DNA from: a virus
Strand: one strand, 5' to 3'
DNA: 48,866 nt
IMG/VR virus record: IMGVR_UViG_3300049491_000970
Span: 1-48,866 of that record
The notes below the pieces were generated by a model, which was not told the DNA's origin, did no database searches, and saw only the letters and a list, made by a program, of their open reading frames with translations. Positions within the stretch are counted from its first letter, which is position 1. Each line of letters opens with the position of its first letter. Positions 1 to 7,906 of the stretch are shown here, piece after piece. A program made the position numbers and the translations under genes.

Positions 1-132
1 AAATCCGCCGGTCAGGTTCCCCGTGACTCTCCGTAGGCAGTCCGAGCACTCTCAGCAGTCGTTTCGTCGACGCCCGTAACCCTCTGTGCCGCAAGGGTTT
101 TCACAACACGAAACCGGCTGTACCGCACTGGT
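1..132. other. Left window edge, no supported gene
   Basis: No gene can be supported here. One plus-strand frame is open from the edge to a TAG at 34-36 and could be the tail of a gene lying outside the window, but there is too little to judge. The part from 78 onward holds two hairpins, described separately, that lie just past the end of the leftward operon. Confidence 0.4.
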
Positions 133-137
133 TTACG
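78..137 (-). repeat. Twin hairpins with a shared 10-base loop
   Basis: Two inverted repeats follow each other. The first pairs AACCCT (78-83) with AGGGTT (94-99) around the loop CTGTGCCGCA. The second pairs AAACCGG (111-117) with CTGGTTT (128-134, one G-T pair) around the loop CTGTACCGCA, and two more pairs form past a bulged A at 135. The loops differ at one base while the stems differ almost completely, so a structure with a fixed loop seems to be kept. The second hairpin overlaps the TAA of the gene ending at 133. A tandem terminator is the simplest reading, although neither has a run of U; a protein-binding RNA or DNA element is possible. Confidence 0.6.
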
Positions 138-480
138 GGATGGGATCCCACTGCAGCTCGTTGAGCAGCAGCCCGGTGACGACGTAACGCCCGGGAGGCT
201 TCGGCGAACCGGGTTGCAGGGTCAGCCACTGGTACAGCCCGCAGGTGAACACGCCCTCGTCCAGGCGTTCGACCATCGGGTGCTGGACCGCGTGGGCGTC
301 CTCGTCAAGCTCGACGATGTGTCGCGGACCCTGCTCCAGCTCGAGCAGTTCGGCCAGTGCGGTCGGCCGCGGGCACTCCTGCTCCAGGCAGGTCAGTGCA
401 CCGCTCTGATCGACCGCCAGGGCCCTGGCTCCGCACGCCGGGCAGGCGCCGGCAACAAAAGTGACAACGTTGTCGCTCAT
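133..480 (-). CDS. Zinc-knuckle phage protein (DUF6085-like)
   Basis: This 115-residue protein has two cysteine pairs, CPAC at 13-16 and Cys31/Cys36 in CLEQEC, spaced like a small zinc-binding module. A second conserved-looking part follows, with HPMVERL (about 67-73) and CGLYQWL (80-86). The layout resembles the DUF6085 family of actinophage proteins, whose function is unknown; that assignment is from memory of the family. The ATG at 480 is preferred over a longer frame because the next upstream gene ends in the same ATGA. It is the last gene of the leftward operon and is followed by the twin hairpins. Confidence 0.75.
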   Translation of the reverse strand: MSDNVVTFVAGACPACGARALAVDQSGALTCLEQECPRPTALAELLELEQGPRHIVELDEDAHAVQHPMVERLDEGVFTCGLYQWLTLQPGSPKPPGRYVVTGLLLNELQWDPIP

Positions 481-647
481 GGGGGTTCTTCTCGCTCGAC
501 CTCGCGCCTCAGCGCGTCGAGCAGTTGGCCGACATCGGATGCGGCGAAGCGCCAATGATCGTCACCGATGTCGGAACTGTGGATCAGGGTCACCAGCGCA
601 ACTGCCACGGCTGACGCCTCGACGTCGCTGAGTTCCAGAAGAATCAC
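477..647 (-). CDS. Small coupled protein, unknown
   Basis: This 56-residue protein starts at a GTG inside GTGA (overlapping the stop of the frame ending at 644) and stops inside the ATGA that starts the next gene, so it fits exactly into a translationally coupled chain. It is acidic and probably helical (VEASAVAVALVTLIHSS, then DVGQLLDALRREVEREE). Third codon positions are mostly G or C, like its neighbours. No family was recognised. Confidence 0.65.
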   Translation of the reverse strand: MILLELSDVEASAVAVALVTLIHSSDIGDDHWRFAASDVGQLLDALRREVEREEPP

Positions 648-748
648 GTGGGCTTCTTGATCGGTGGTGGGGCGGCGGGGATGGCGTGGGTGAGGTGGTC
701 CAGGCAGACCGCGAGGCCATCTGCGACGGTCTCGGCGCGCCGAGCCAC
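644..748 (-). CDS. Very small possible protein
   Basis: A GTG at 748 opens a 34-residue frame that ends in the TGA overlapping the next GTG start. An AGGGTG stretch upstream could serve as a weak ribosome site. The product has a helical centre and a proline-rich tail (IPAAPPPIKKPT). The same frame continues upstream through a single TAG at 758-760 to a GTG at 823, which is itself coupled to the previous gene. The true extent is therefore uncertain. Support is only the coupling and the codon use. Confidence 0.4.
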   Translation of the reverse strand: MARRAETVADGLAVCLDHLTHAIPAAPPPIKKPT

Positions 749-819
749 CCCGTCACCCTACAGCAGGCAAACGGCGCACGCCAGTGGCCTCAGAGAGCCG
801 CGCAGCGCCCATGGCTGCC

Positions 820-1347
820 TCACGGCAGGCTCCGATCGATCTGTGCCCGAGGACAACGCAGGTACAGCTTCCCGCGAACCGTTCGGATCGGCCGCCAGCC
901 GGCGCGGCGGTAGCAGTATCCGGGGATGGCGCTGGTGACGGCCCGCACGTCGATCTCTGTCCGAAGGTCCTCCTCGGGCAGGTCTCCGTAGCGCTCCGTC
1001 CAGGCCTGCACGGTCGAGATGACAGCTGACCTGATCAAGGTGCTCGAGGTGATCTCGCCGAGGTTGCGGAACATGTTGTTCCGCCAGACCCAGCGCGTGG
1101 CCGCCGTCACTCCATCCCGCCCGCGGGAGGATCCGCTACCGCGTGGTGCCGGCACCCGCTGACGGACGACCGCCCAGACCGCTCCGGACGGATGGGTCAG
1201 GACGACTTCCTGGCCGACTCCGGTGAACGTCCTCGAGCCCGGGGTCCGGCGGGAGTAGTGCGAGCCGAAGGCGGCGTAGGTGCCGACCCCGTCGACCAGG
1301 TCCAAGGCGTACCGATCGCTGCTCGACGACAACATCCAGCCGCTCAC
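820..1347 (-). CDS. Conserved actinophage protein, unknown function
   Basis: This 175-residue protein starts at a GTG overlapping the methyltransferase stop (GTGA). It has an N-terminal part rich in aromatic and glycine residues (DLVDGVGTYAAFGSHYSRR), a middle WRNNMFRNLG motif and a C-terminal TEIDVRAVTSAIPGYCYRRA segment. Proteins with this architecture recur in actinobacteriophages, usually near replication genes, without a known role; that is recalled knowledge, not a search. Placement next to a methyltransferase suggests a DNA-related task, but nothing in the sequence proves it. Confidence 0.8.
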   Translation of the reverse strand: MSGWMLSSSSDRYALDLVDGVGTYAAFGSHYSRRTPGSRTFTGVGQEVVLTHPSGAVWAVVRQRVPAPRGSGSSRGRDGVTAATRWVWRNNMFRNLGEITSSTLIRSAVISTVQAWTERYGDLPEEDLRTEIDVRAVTSAIPGYCYRRAGWRPIRTVRGKLYLRCPRAQIDRSLP

Positions 1348-2543
1348 GACGCCCCCTCAGCGGCACGCAGGACGACGTGGGCCAGCAGAGGCGGGACGGC
1401 GTCGCCCACCTGGCGGAAATGGGCGGTGCGGTTGCCCTGCCAGGGGTAGTCCACGGGGAACGACTGTAGGACGGCGGCTTCCTCGACGGTGACCCGGCGG
1501 ATCGCCTCGCGGCGCTCGTAGACCATCTGCTCATCGATCGGCCCCTCCTCCCAGCGCATGTTGCCAGACCTGGCCGCGAAGATGGCCGGCGCGGGCTCGT
1601 CGAGGCGCCGGCGCGTAGCCCGTGGCCGGGCGTCCCCGGCGATCCAGGCCGCGGTGCCCTTGCCAGTGATGGTGTGTGCCGGCTCGTCTAGGTCACGGGG
1701 GATCTGGCCGGCGGTGACCTCGGAGGTCGCACCTGCGCCGGCGAAGCGCCACATGTTTCGGTCGATCTTGCTCGTCACGGTCGGTGCGGGTTGGTCGAGT
1801 CGGCGGATTCCGCGGGCGCGCGGGTCGCCGCCGGTCCCGTAGTTGCTGCGCATGACGCCGTCACCCTCCAGGCCGAGCGCCTCGGCCATGGACACCCACT
1901 TGGCGACGCCGGGGTCCAGGCGGGTCCGGTCGCGGGAGTAGTACCTCGAGTGGGTCGGGGTCGGCGGGGCGACCGGGCGGCGCCGGTTGGCGATCAGGAA
2001 GGCCCGCGTGCGGGTTTGCGGCACGGAGAACTGCTCCGCGTGCAGCTTGCCCGCCCAGACGCACCAGCCGTGGCGCTCCAGCGCCCGTGCGCACGCCTGC
2101 CAGATCGGCAGGACCGCGGGCACCTGCTCCCACGCCAGGACCTCCGCGTGGGTCTCCAGGGCCCACCGGAGGGGCTGAAGGACCAGCGGGCTGCGGTGGT
2201 CGGCGCAGGCCCGGACGAGGCTGTCGTTGACGTACTCGGGGTCGACGCCATCGGCGAGGTCGTCGACGGCTCGCAGGATGAGCCCGATGTCGCCGCGGCC
2301 GAGCCGCAGACCGGCAGCGCTGAACCCTGGGCACGGAGGACTCGCGATCAGCCGCCGAATCGAGCCGCGCGGCGGGACGGGCACCGCGGTCACGTCCGCT
2401 TGCTCGCGCTTGTGGCCGGCGGCGCGAGCGGTGGCACAGGCATCGGCGTCCCACTCGTAGCCGGTCAGGTCGTCGCCCAGTCCGGCGAACCGATGACCCT
2501 CGCTGAAGCCGCCGGGTCCGGCGAACAGTTCGACGTCGCTCAT
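1344..2543 (-). CDS. DNA (cytosine-5) methyltransferase
   Basis: This enzyme transfers methyl groups from S-adenosylmethionine to cytosine C5, probably masking phage DNA from host restriction. Visible motifs are I (ELFAGPGG, residues 5-12), IV (SPPCPGFS with catalytic Cys71), VIII (QTRTRAF, 176-182) and X (QVGDAVPP, near the C-terminus). Motif VI, usually ENV, reads WEQVP at 138-142, so Gln replaces the usual Asn after Glu139. At 399 residues it has normal length. The start at 2543 has a clear GGAGGGTG ribosome site. No restriction partner is adjacent, so it is probably an orphan. Confidence 0.93.
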   Translation of the reverse strand: MSDVELFAGPGGFSEGHRFAGLGDDLTGYEWDADACATARAAGHKREQADVTAVPVPPRGSIRRLIASPPCPGFSAAGLRLGRGDIGLILRAVDDLADGVDPEYVNDSLVRACADHRSPLVLQPLRWALETHAEVLAWEQVPAVLPIWQACARALERHGWCVWAGKLHAEQFSVPQTRTRAFLIANRRRPVAPPTPTHSRYYSRDRTRLDPGVAKWVSMAEALGLEGDGVMRSNYGTGGDPRARGIRRLDQPAPTVTSKIDRNMWRFAGAGATSEVTAGQIPRDLDEPAHTITGKGTAAWIAGDARPRATRRRLDEPAPAIFAARSGNMRWEEGPIDEQMVYERREAIRRVTVEEAAVLQSFPVDYPWQGNRTAHFRQVGDAVPPLLAHVVLRAAEGAS

Positions 2544-2799
2544 ATATCACCCTCCGTAACTAGGTTGCTGTATGTAGATGAGTCGTAACTCTGGGGGTAT
2601 GGAGGTTTGGGAGGAGTGATTCCTACCGCTCCACTGTGTAGAACATGTATGTGTACATATCAGACATGTGTATATGTGTAATATGTCTGAATTTTTTGGT
2701 ATACGACTAGTAGGGAATCACTCTTCCCAAACATCCAAACCTCCCAGTCGTAGGATGAATTGCGCCCCTGATCATGGAAATCAGACTCTTGATCATGGG
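2544..2799. other. A+T-rich gap, candidate replication origin
   Basis: This 256-base gap lies between the methyltransferase and the primase-helicase and is far richer in A+T than the rest of the window. It contains a long imperfect inverted repeat, a smaller perfect one (TCAGACAT 2660-2667 with ATGTCTGA 2683-2690), three copies of AGTCGTA (2581-2587, 2746-2752, and inverted at 2702-2708), and two TGATCATGG copies (2769-2777 and 2790-2798). Base composition, repeats and replication neighbours together suggest an origin. Regulatory use for the methyltransferase is the alternative. Confidence 0.5.
2591..2747. repeat. Long imperfect inverted repeat
   Basis: The left arm (2591-2626) and right arm (2710-2747) are near reverse complements, with a core of about 19 bases (GTTTGGGAGGAGTGATTCC on the left, GTTTGGGAAGAGTGATTCC on the right when inverted) and weaker matches outside. 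The 83-base spacer is A+T-rich and contains the smaller palindrome. Arms this long would allow a cruciform or paired binding sites. Confidence 0.75.
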
Positions 2800-5388
2800 T
2801 CATCCGACGAATCGCTCGACGCGATAGAGCTTTGAGTGCTTCTGGGGACCTATGTCCACCTTGCCCACGTTTCGGATGCACAGATTGGCCACCCAGCGGC
2901 CCTCCCGGTTGCTCAGCCACCGGCCGATCGATCGCTCTGCGTGGCCGGTCCTGGCTCGCTCAAGGATCATTCCGGGCACGAGTTCGCGGGCGATGCGACC
3001 GCCCGGGGTCTCCTCGGAGTAGTCGCCCTCGATCCTCGAGGCGATGTCCCGCCCGGTGAACGGGTGGTGGCCGAAGTGCTCCTCGAGGACCTGGAGGAAG
3101 ACGCCCCACTCGGCGTCGTCCTCGCTGACCTCGGTCGGTGCGGAGGCACCGTCGTCGGCGAACAGGCCGTCACGCATGTCGAAGCCGGCCACCTCCTGGA
3201 TGCCGCGCACGGTGCCGATCCAGGTTGCGTAGTCATCGGAGCGGGTCACCTGGTGGACGGGTTGGCCCTCCATCGCCCAGGCCCGCACCAGGGTCAGCAG
3301 GGCGCTCAGGTAGGCGGCGCGGTGCTTGGCTACCCATGCCACGGGGTTGAGGTCGAACCGGCGGCGTTGCGGGTCGGGAACGCCGGGGTCGATCTCGCAG
3401 CGCAGGATCCGCCGCGCCAGGTCTCCGCCGTACGTGGCGTTGTTCCCTGTCATGATCCAGAGCCGGTCGTTGGCCAGCCGGACGGTCCGGTCGTTGCGTC
3501 CCAGGACCCGGTCGGCGATCTCGGGCAGGGTGAGCAGCCCCTCCAGGTAGCTGGACTTGATCACGCCGCGGACGTTGTCGAAGGCGATGATCGGCGCGGT
3601 GGTGGCCGACAGCAGGGCTGGGACCACCTTGGACCACTCCTCGTTGGTGGCCGGTAGGGCGGAGCGGACCGCGGCGGAGTGGATCAGGCGCAGGATGGCC
3701 AGCAGGTAGGACTTGCCGGAGCCGGGGTTGGACGCCTCGATGATGCCCAGCTGGTAGGGCGGCGGGACGATGGTGCGGATCAGCGGGGTGAGCGCCATGC
3801 CCAGCCAGTTCGCCCGGTGCACGGTGGAGACGAACGGGAACTCGCGGATCGGGGTGAGCACGAACTCGCGGGCCGCGGCGATCTCGCCGGGGCTGGGCAT
3901 CTCGGGGACCTTCACCGCGCCCATCCCGGCGGTCGGCAGGTACAGCAGCTGGGTCGAGGTGTCGTAGCCGGGTTCGTCGAGGACGGTTCCCTCGGGGCGC
4001 ACGATCGGGGTGTGGGTGACCCCGGAGATCTCGGACAGGTTCGGGCAGAGCTCGGCGCTCGCGGCGCCGAGCAATCGTTCGGCGAACCCGACGGGTAGAT
4101 GCTTGGGCAGGATGGCGCCTTTCGGGGTGACCATGATCACCTGGTAGGCGTTGTCGACGGTGGCGCCGAGGAGGTGCTTGTCGACGGCGCGGATCTGGGC
4201 GGGGCCGTCGTCGGCGAGCGGGTGGCGGGGCGGGATGTACCCCTCGGCGCCCATCCGCGGGGTGTGCATGACCCGCCCGTCGCGCAGGTAGAGCCCGGAC
4301 AGCCGGCCGGCGCCCAGTTCGACCTTGAGCCGATCGAGGGCCTCTCCGCTGTGGGTGATGTCGAGCTGGGGTTTGCCGGAGGCCACGGCTTGGGGCGTGT
4401 CGGCAGCGCCCCGCGGCTCGTAGCCGGGTGGTGTCGGCTTGGGGTCGAGGATGTCCTGACCGGGGAACCAGGCGACGTGCGGCGCGGCGGCCTCCCAGGT
4501 CCGGGGCTCACTCATCCCGTCGTGGACGCCCTTGGCGATCTGGCGTTCGAGGGCGATCCGGTCGCCGGGTCGTCTCCAGTCCCAGTCCTCGATCGCGGAG
4601 ATCAGCAGGGCGATGGTGTCGTCGGGGTCGGCCTGGCCGGCGCCGACGTACTGGCCGGCCATGTAGGCCAGTCGGGAGGCGCCGTTGGCGCCGTTGCCGT
4701 CCGGCAGCTCGGCGATCTCGTCGCGGATCTGCAAGAGGCGCTCGCGGACGCTGGCGGCGGAGGCCGGGTCGACGGTGGTGGCGGCCCGGCGCATCGCGGT
4801 GCGGGCGGCCTGGTCGTCGCGGTAGAGCCGTTCGATCCAGGCGGGCAGCGGCGCGACGGGGAGGTTCTCGGCGACAGCGTAGGTGCCCTGGACGTCGCCG
4901 TCGTCGACGTAGCTGCCGGGCACGACGACGTAGCCGCCGGTGGAGCGGATGTCGATGCCGGGGCCGAGCAGGGCGCGGGTGGTGACGGTCAGGTCGGCGG
5001 GCAGGCGGTAGTAGAAGTGCCAGCCGCCGGACGGGGTGCGGACGGTGAAGGTGGGGATGTGCCCCTCGCGCGCACAGTGTTCGCGCCAGTTGTTCTCACC
5101 GTTGTCGGGGTGGGGCTTCTTGTTGTCGACGTCGATGATGAACAGGCTGGCCGCTCCGGCGTGCAGACCCCAGTTGCAGTCGGGGTAGGCGTTCGTCCAG
5201 CCCTGCAGCACCTGGATCGAGGTGGTGGCGTCCCAGCACCCGTGGCCGACGTTGCCGCACTCGCCCTTGCAGACCCCGCGGCGTGGGTCGCCCACCGGGT
5301 GCGCGGAGCGGATGGCGGGGATCTTCGTGCGGGTGCGCAGCGGGAAGGCTGGCCAGCCGCTGGCGACGACGTCGTGGAAAAGGGTCAC
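2800..5388 (-). CDS. Primase-polymerase / helicase, bifunctional
   Basis: This 862-residue replication protein joins two activities. The N-terminal archaeo-eukaryotic primase domain (about 1-200) shows DVD (86-88), SGGWH (His124) and GIDIRSTGG (Asp146), the metal- and nucleotide-binding pattern of phage prim-pol enzymes. A cysteine cluster (CKGECGNVGHGC, 40-51) may bind zinc. The C-terminal ATPase has a Walker A (NPGSGKSYL, near 550) and a Walker B (IIAFDN, near 598), as expected for a replicative helicase. It probably primes and unwinds at the fork. The GTG start at 5388 overlaps the upstream stop (GTGA). The gene ends beside the A+T-rich gap. Confidence 0.9.
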   Translation of the reverse strand: MTLFHDVVASGWPAFPLRTRTKIPAIRSAHPVGDPRRGVCKGECGNVGHGCWDATTSIQVLQGWTNAYPDCNWGLHAGAASLFIIDVDNKKPHPDNGENNWREHCAREGHIPTFTVRTPSGGWHFYYRLPADLTVTTRALLGPGIDIRSTGGYVVVPGSYVDDGDVQGTYAVAENLPVAPLPAWIERLYRDDQAARTAMRRAATTVDPASAASVRERLLQIRDEIAELPDGNGANGASRLAYMAGQYVGAGQADPDDTIALLISAIEDWDWRRPGDRIALERQIAKGVHDGMSEPRTWEAAAPHVAWFPGQDILDPKPTPPGYEPRGAADTPQAVASGKPQLDITHSGEALDRLKVELGAGRLSGLYLRDGRVMHTPRMGAEGYIPPRHPLADDGPAQIRAVDKHLLGATVDNAYQVIMVTPKGAILPKHLPVGFAERLLGAASAELCPNLSEISGVTHTPIVRPEGTVLDEPGYDTSTQLLYLPTAGMGAVKVPEMPSPGEIAAAREFVLTPIREFPFVSTVHRANWLGMALTPLIRTIVPPPYQLGIIEASNPGSGKSYLLAILRLIHSAAVRSALPATNEEWSKVVPALLSATTAPIIAFDNVRGVIKSSYLEGLLTLPEIADRVLGRNDRTVRLANDRLWIMTGNNATYGGDLARRILRCEIDPGVPDPQRRRFDLNPVAWVAKHRAAYLSALLTLVRAWAMEGQPVHQVTRSDDYATWIGTVRGIQEVAGFDMRDGLFADDGASAPTEVSEDDAEWGVFLQVLEEHFGHHPFTGRDIASRIEGDYSEETPGGRIARELVPGMILERARTGHAERSIGRWLSNREGRWVANLCIRNVGKVDIGPQKHSKLYRVERFVG

Positions 5389-5642
5389 CGCTCCTCCGAC
5401 GGCACCCAGCCGATGGCGAGCAGGGCGGCGCGGGTCTCGTCATCGACGTCGATCTTGGCGCCGTCGAGGTTGATGGACACCGACCTGGGCTCCAGGGTGA
5501 GCGTGACGCAGGGGTACTCACCCACGGAGCTGGTCACCGTCACGGCGGCGGTCAGCATGCTGATGTCGACGTCACCGATCGCGACCTTTCCTCGCCCCTC
5601 GAAGAGGTCGATGGTGACGTGGCGGTCTTCGCGAGCAATCAT
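5385..5642 (-). CDS. Small beta-rich protein, unknown
   Basis: This 85-residue protein starts at an ATG with a strong AGGAAGGG site and overlaps the primase start by GTGA. Alternating hydrophobic residues (VTIDLFEG, VAIGDVDIS, AAVTVTSS, VTLTLEPRSVSINLDG) suggest an all-beta fold with a short helix at the C-terminus. No family was recognised. Coupling to the primase-helicase suggests a replication accessory role, but this is inference only. Confidence 0.75.
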   Translation of the reverse strand: MIAREDRHVTIDLFEGRGKVAIGDVDISMLTAAVTVTSSVGEYPCVTLTLEPRSVSINLDGAKIDVDDETRAALLAIGWVPSEER

Positions 5643-5935
5643 GGGCGGGGCCCTTCCTGGTGACCCGGCCACCCGATCGCTCGAGCTGGTCCGGGAAGCT
5701 GACGATAGGTGGCGGCGCCGACCCCGGGCGCCTGTTCGTGCAGGTGGAGCACGTTGTAGGTGATGTTGATCGTGGTCGGCGCCGCGACGGCCGGACGGCG
5801 ATGGCGAACGGCCAAGACAGTCAGCGGGACCATGACGGCCGCGGTGAACAGCAGGCTGATCAGGATCAGCCATGGAGAGATCGTCATCATGACGAGGGCT
5901 CCCCCGGCGACCCCGGCCCCGATGTAGCGCGTCAA
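5639..5935 (-). CDS. Small membrane protein
   Basis: The protein has one long hydrophobic stretch (MTISPWLILISLLFTAAVMV) that should cross the membrane once or twice, followed by a polar tail of about 55 residues. The start is uncertain. TTG at 5935 gives 98 residues and overlaps the previous stop (TTGA). ATG at 5890 gives 83 residues and has a better ribosome site (GGGGGAG, eight bases away). The stop overlaps the next ATG. Function is unknown; early membrane proteins in phages often affect superinfection or host physiology. Confidence 0.65.
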   Translation of the reverse strand: MTRYIGAGVAGGALVMMTISPWLILISLLFTAAVMVPLTVLAVRHRRPAVAAPTTINITYNVLHLHEQAPGVGAATYRQLPGPARAIGWPGHQEGPRP

Positions 5936-6084
5936 AACGGTGGCTCCGGGATCGTCCCCGGCGTCGGTCGGCAACACCGTGGGCCGGCCACGAGCGCCTC
6001 CAGGTCGGCCGTGGTGAGTTCGCCGAGGTCTGGAGTGGTTCGTTCTTCGCCGCAGTTCAGGCAGATCCTGGCGTAGACGGTCAT
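5932..6084 (-). CDS. Tiny cysteine-containing protein
   Basis: This 50-residue protein starts in the ATGA that ends the exonuclease gene and stops in the TTGA junction of the next gene. It has CLNC near the N-terminus and a CC pair near residue 37, which could form a small zinc-binding knuckle (the zinc is inferred). The rest is acidic (LGELTTADLEALVAG) and ends in a proline-rich tail. No family was recognised. Confidence 0.65.
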   Translation of the reverse strand: MTVYARICLNCGEERTTPDLGELTTADLEALVAGPRCCRPTPGTIPEPPF

Positions 6085-6620
6085 GACGAGATCCCGTGTA
6101 TCGCGTCCCAGGTCGCCTTGATCCAGCGGACGTCGCCCATCGCGGTGTGCCGCTCGGGTGACGGCGGGACGCCGACGGCGAGGGAGAGCAGGTTGGAGTC
6201 CCAGGGCAACTTCGCGGTGATCCCGTACTTGCCGCGCAGGTATCCAGCGATGTAGGTCTCGATGTCGATCAGGTGGTAGTGCCAGCCGGGCAGCAGGTCG
6301 TAGTTGCGCAGGATCTGGGCCAGCCGCTCGGTGTCGAAGTTGGGCACGGCGCCGATGACGTGCGGGCGACCGTCCATCAGGTTGGTCAGCACGGTAGCTA
6401 GGGTGTGCCGGTCGATCGCCGCCGCCGGGTCGTATCGCGCGCCGTGGTCGGCGCGGAACCACTCGGGCAGTTTCGCGGCCTTGTCGAGGTCGTGCTCGAC
6501 GAAGTGGTGGTGCTCGGCCACGTCACGGTCGCCCTCGCGTCGGATGGCGGCGACCTCCCAGATCTCGGCGTCGTGGCCGAGTCCGGTGGTCTCGGTGTCC
6601 AGGAATACCAGTGCGGTCAT
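6081..6620 (-). CDS. DnaQ-like 3'-5' exonuclease
   Basis: This 179-residue protein shows the DEDD exonuclease pattern: Exo I FLDTETTG (Asp8, Glu10), Exo II GAVPNFDTE near the middle, and Exo III HTAMGDVRW near the C-terminus with the His five residues before the Asp (DEDDh type). It should remove nucleotides from 3' ends using two metal ions, for proofreading or end processing. The ATG at 6620 is chosen because it follows the helicase stop in TGATG and the protein then begins directly with the Exo I strand. It lies between the helicase and a tiny coupled gene. Confidence 0.88.
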   Translation of the reverse strand: MTALVFLDTETTGLGHDAEIWEVAAIRREGDRDVAEHHHFVEHDLDKAAKLPEWFRADHGARYDPAAAIDRHTLATVLTNLMDGRPHVIGAVPNFDTERLAQILRNYDLLPGWHYHLIDIETYIAGYLRGKYGITAKLPWDSNLLSLAVGVPPSPERHTAMGDVRWIKATWDAIHGISS

Positions 6621-7906
6621 CAGAGATCTCCCTCGAATCGGGGCCAGGACGCGACGCGGTCGGCGGCGCGGGTCAGTGCGGTGTAGAGCCAGGGCTGGAT
6701 GTCCCAACGGGCGCGGAACTGGCGGGACGGTTCGATGACGAGGTCGACGGCGGGCCATTCGGAGCCCTGCGCCTTGTGGACGGTCATCGCGTTGGCGAAG
6801 GTGAACAGGCCGATGTCGTCACGCCAGCCGGCGCCGCGGGCCTTGAGGTCCTTCTCTCCGGCGAGCCCGGTGAACGCCTTCGGATGGGCCTGGACGTCCC
6901 AGTCGTCGCCGAGGTCGTCGCGCAGGGCCAGCTCGAGCAGGCCGTCGCGTTGTTCGTGGGCCTCGAGGACCTCGAAGGTCTGGCCGTTGAAGACGCCGAG
7001 GTCGCGGTTGTTGGTCAGGCAGATGACCGGGTCGCCGGGTTCGGGCATCCCGGGTGTGCGGCCCTGCATCGCCCGGATCGCCTCGATGATCCGCCAGCGG
7101 GTGTCGTTGAACGCGACGAGGACCTGACCGCCGATATCCCGCACGGTCATCGCTGGTGCGCCTTCCAGAGCCGCGGCGCGCTGCTCGACGGCGTACTGGG
7201 GGACCTCGCGGACCCAGGTGGCGTAGCGGATGACGGCGGAGTCCAGCTGCTGGCGCAGGACGGTGGACAGGTGCAGGGTCTCGAACCGGGCGGCCGGCGC
7301 GGTGAAGAACCCGCCGCCCTCGATCGGCGGCAGCTGGTGCGGGTCGCCGACGACGAGGATCTTGGTGTCGTAGGAGAGTAGGTCCTTGCCGAGCTTCTCG
7401 CCGACCATCGACACCTCGTCGCAGATGAGCAGGTCGGCCGTGGCGATCGGGGAGTCCTCGCTGCGGGCGAACGCCATCCGCCGCGCGGGTCGCTCCAGCT
7501 CGGCGGCGCGCCGTTCGAGGCGGAGCCGTTCGAGGGGGTCCATCACCTCGCGTTCGAGGCCGGGTGCGCCACGGACGAGGTCGTCCAGGTCGAGCTGGTC
7601 GAGGATCTCGTCCCGCTCGACCTTGGCCGGGTTGGTGGTGCGGACCTGGCACAGCGAGTGCAAGGTGGCCGCGTCCTCGCAGCCCTTGGTCCGCAGGACG
7701 TGGGCGGCTTTGCCGGAGTAGGCGCCATAGAGCACCGAGAGGTCGGTGTCGAGATTTCTTCGCAACTGTCCGACAAGAGTGGTCTTTCCGGTGCCGGCGG
7801 GTCCGAAAAGTCGCAGGACCTGTGGAGCCTTCGGGTCCTCGTACCAGCGCAGGATCTCGTCGTGGACGTCCTGCTGCTCACTTGTGAGATCCGGGGTGGG
7901 TCGCAC
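6620..7906 (-). CDS. SF1 DNA helicase, RecD-like
   Basis: This 428-residue ATP-driven helicase has Walker A GPAGTGKTT (35-43), Walker B LLICDEVSM (near 185), the SF1 motif VVGDPHQLPP, and C-terminal VHKAQGSEW and TALTRAADRV motifs typical of the UvrD_C_2/RecD2 group. It probably unwinds DNA during phage replication or recombination. The GTG at 7906 is preferred because GGAGGGAGG stands just upstream; a longer ATG start at 7939 would place that site inside the gene. It is the first gene of the leftward operon and faces the terminase operon across the control region. Confidence 0.9.
   Translation of the reverse strand: MRPTPDLTSEQQDVHDEILRWYEDPKAPQVLRLFGPAGTGKTTLVGQLRRNLDTDLSVLYGAYSGKAAHVLRTKGCEDAATLHSLCQVRTTNPAKVERDEILDQLDLDDLVRGAPGLEREVMDPLERLRLERRAAELERPARRMAFARSEDSPIATADLLICDEVSMVGEKLGKDLLSYDTKILVVGDPHQLPPIEGGGFFTAPAARFETLHLSTVLRQQLDSAVIRYATWVREVPQYAVEQRAAALEGAPAMTVRDIGGQVLVAFNDTRWRIIEAIRAMQGRTPGMPEPGDPVICLTNNRDLGVFNGQTFEVLEAHEQRDGLLELALRDDLGDDWDVQAHPKAFTGLAGEKDLKARGAGWRDDIGLFTFANAMTVHKAQGSEWPAVDLVIEPSRQFRARWDIQPWLYTALTRAADRVASWPRFEGDL

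Noticed and set aside
1-132. tRNA 3' end at the left edge
   Set aside because: A GGTTC-like stretch is present, but no acceptor stem or complete T-arm could be made.
2660-2920. Minus-strand frame across the A+T-rich gap
   Set aside because: It starts inside the primase gene, has no ribosome site and runs through the inverted repeat with unlike codon use.
4099-5763. Long plus-strand open frame of 554 codons
   Set aside because: It lies antisense to the primase-helicase and its translation is low-complexity G/V/D/A, as expected for a shadow of high-G+C codons.
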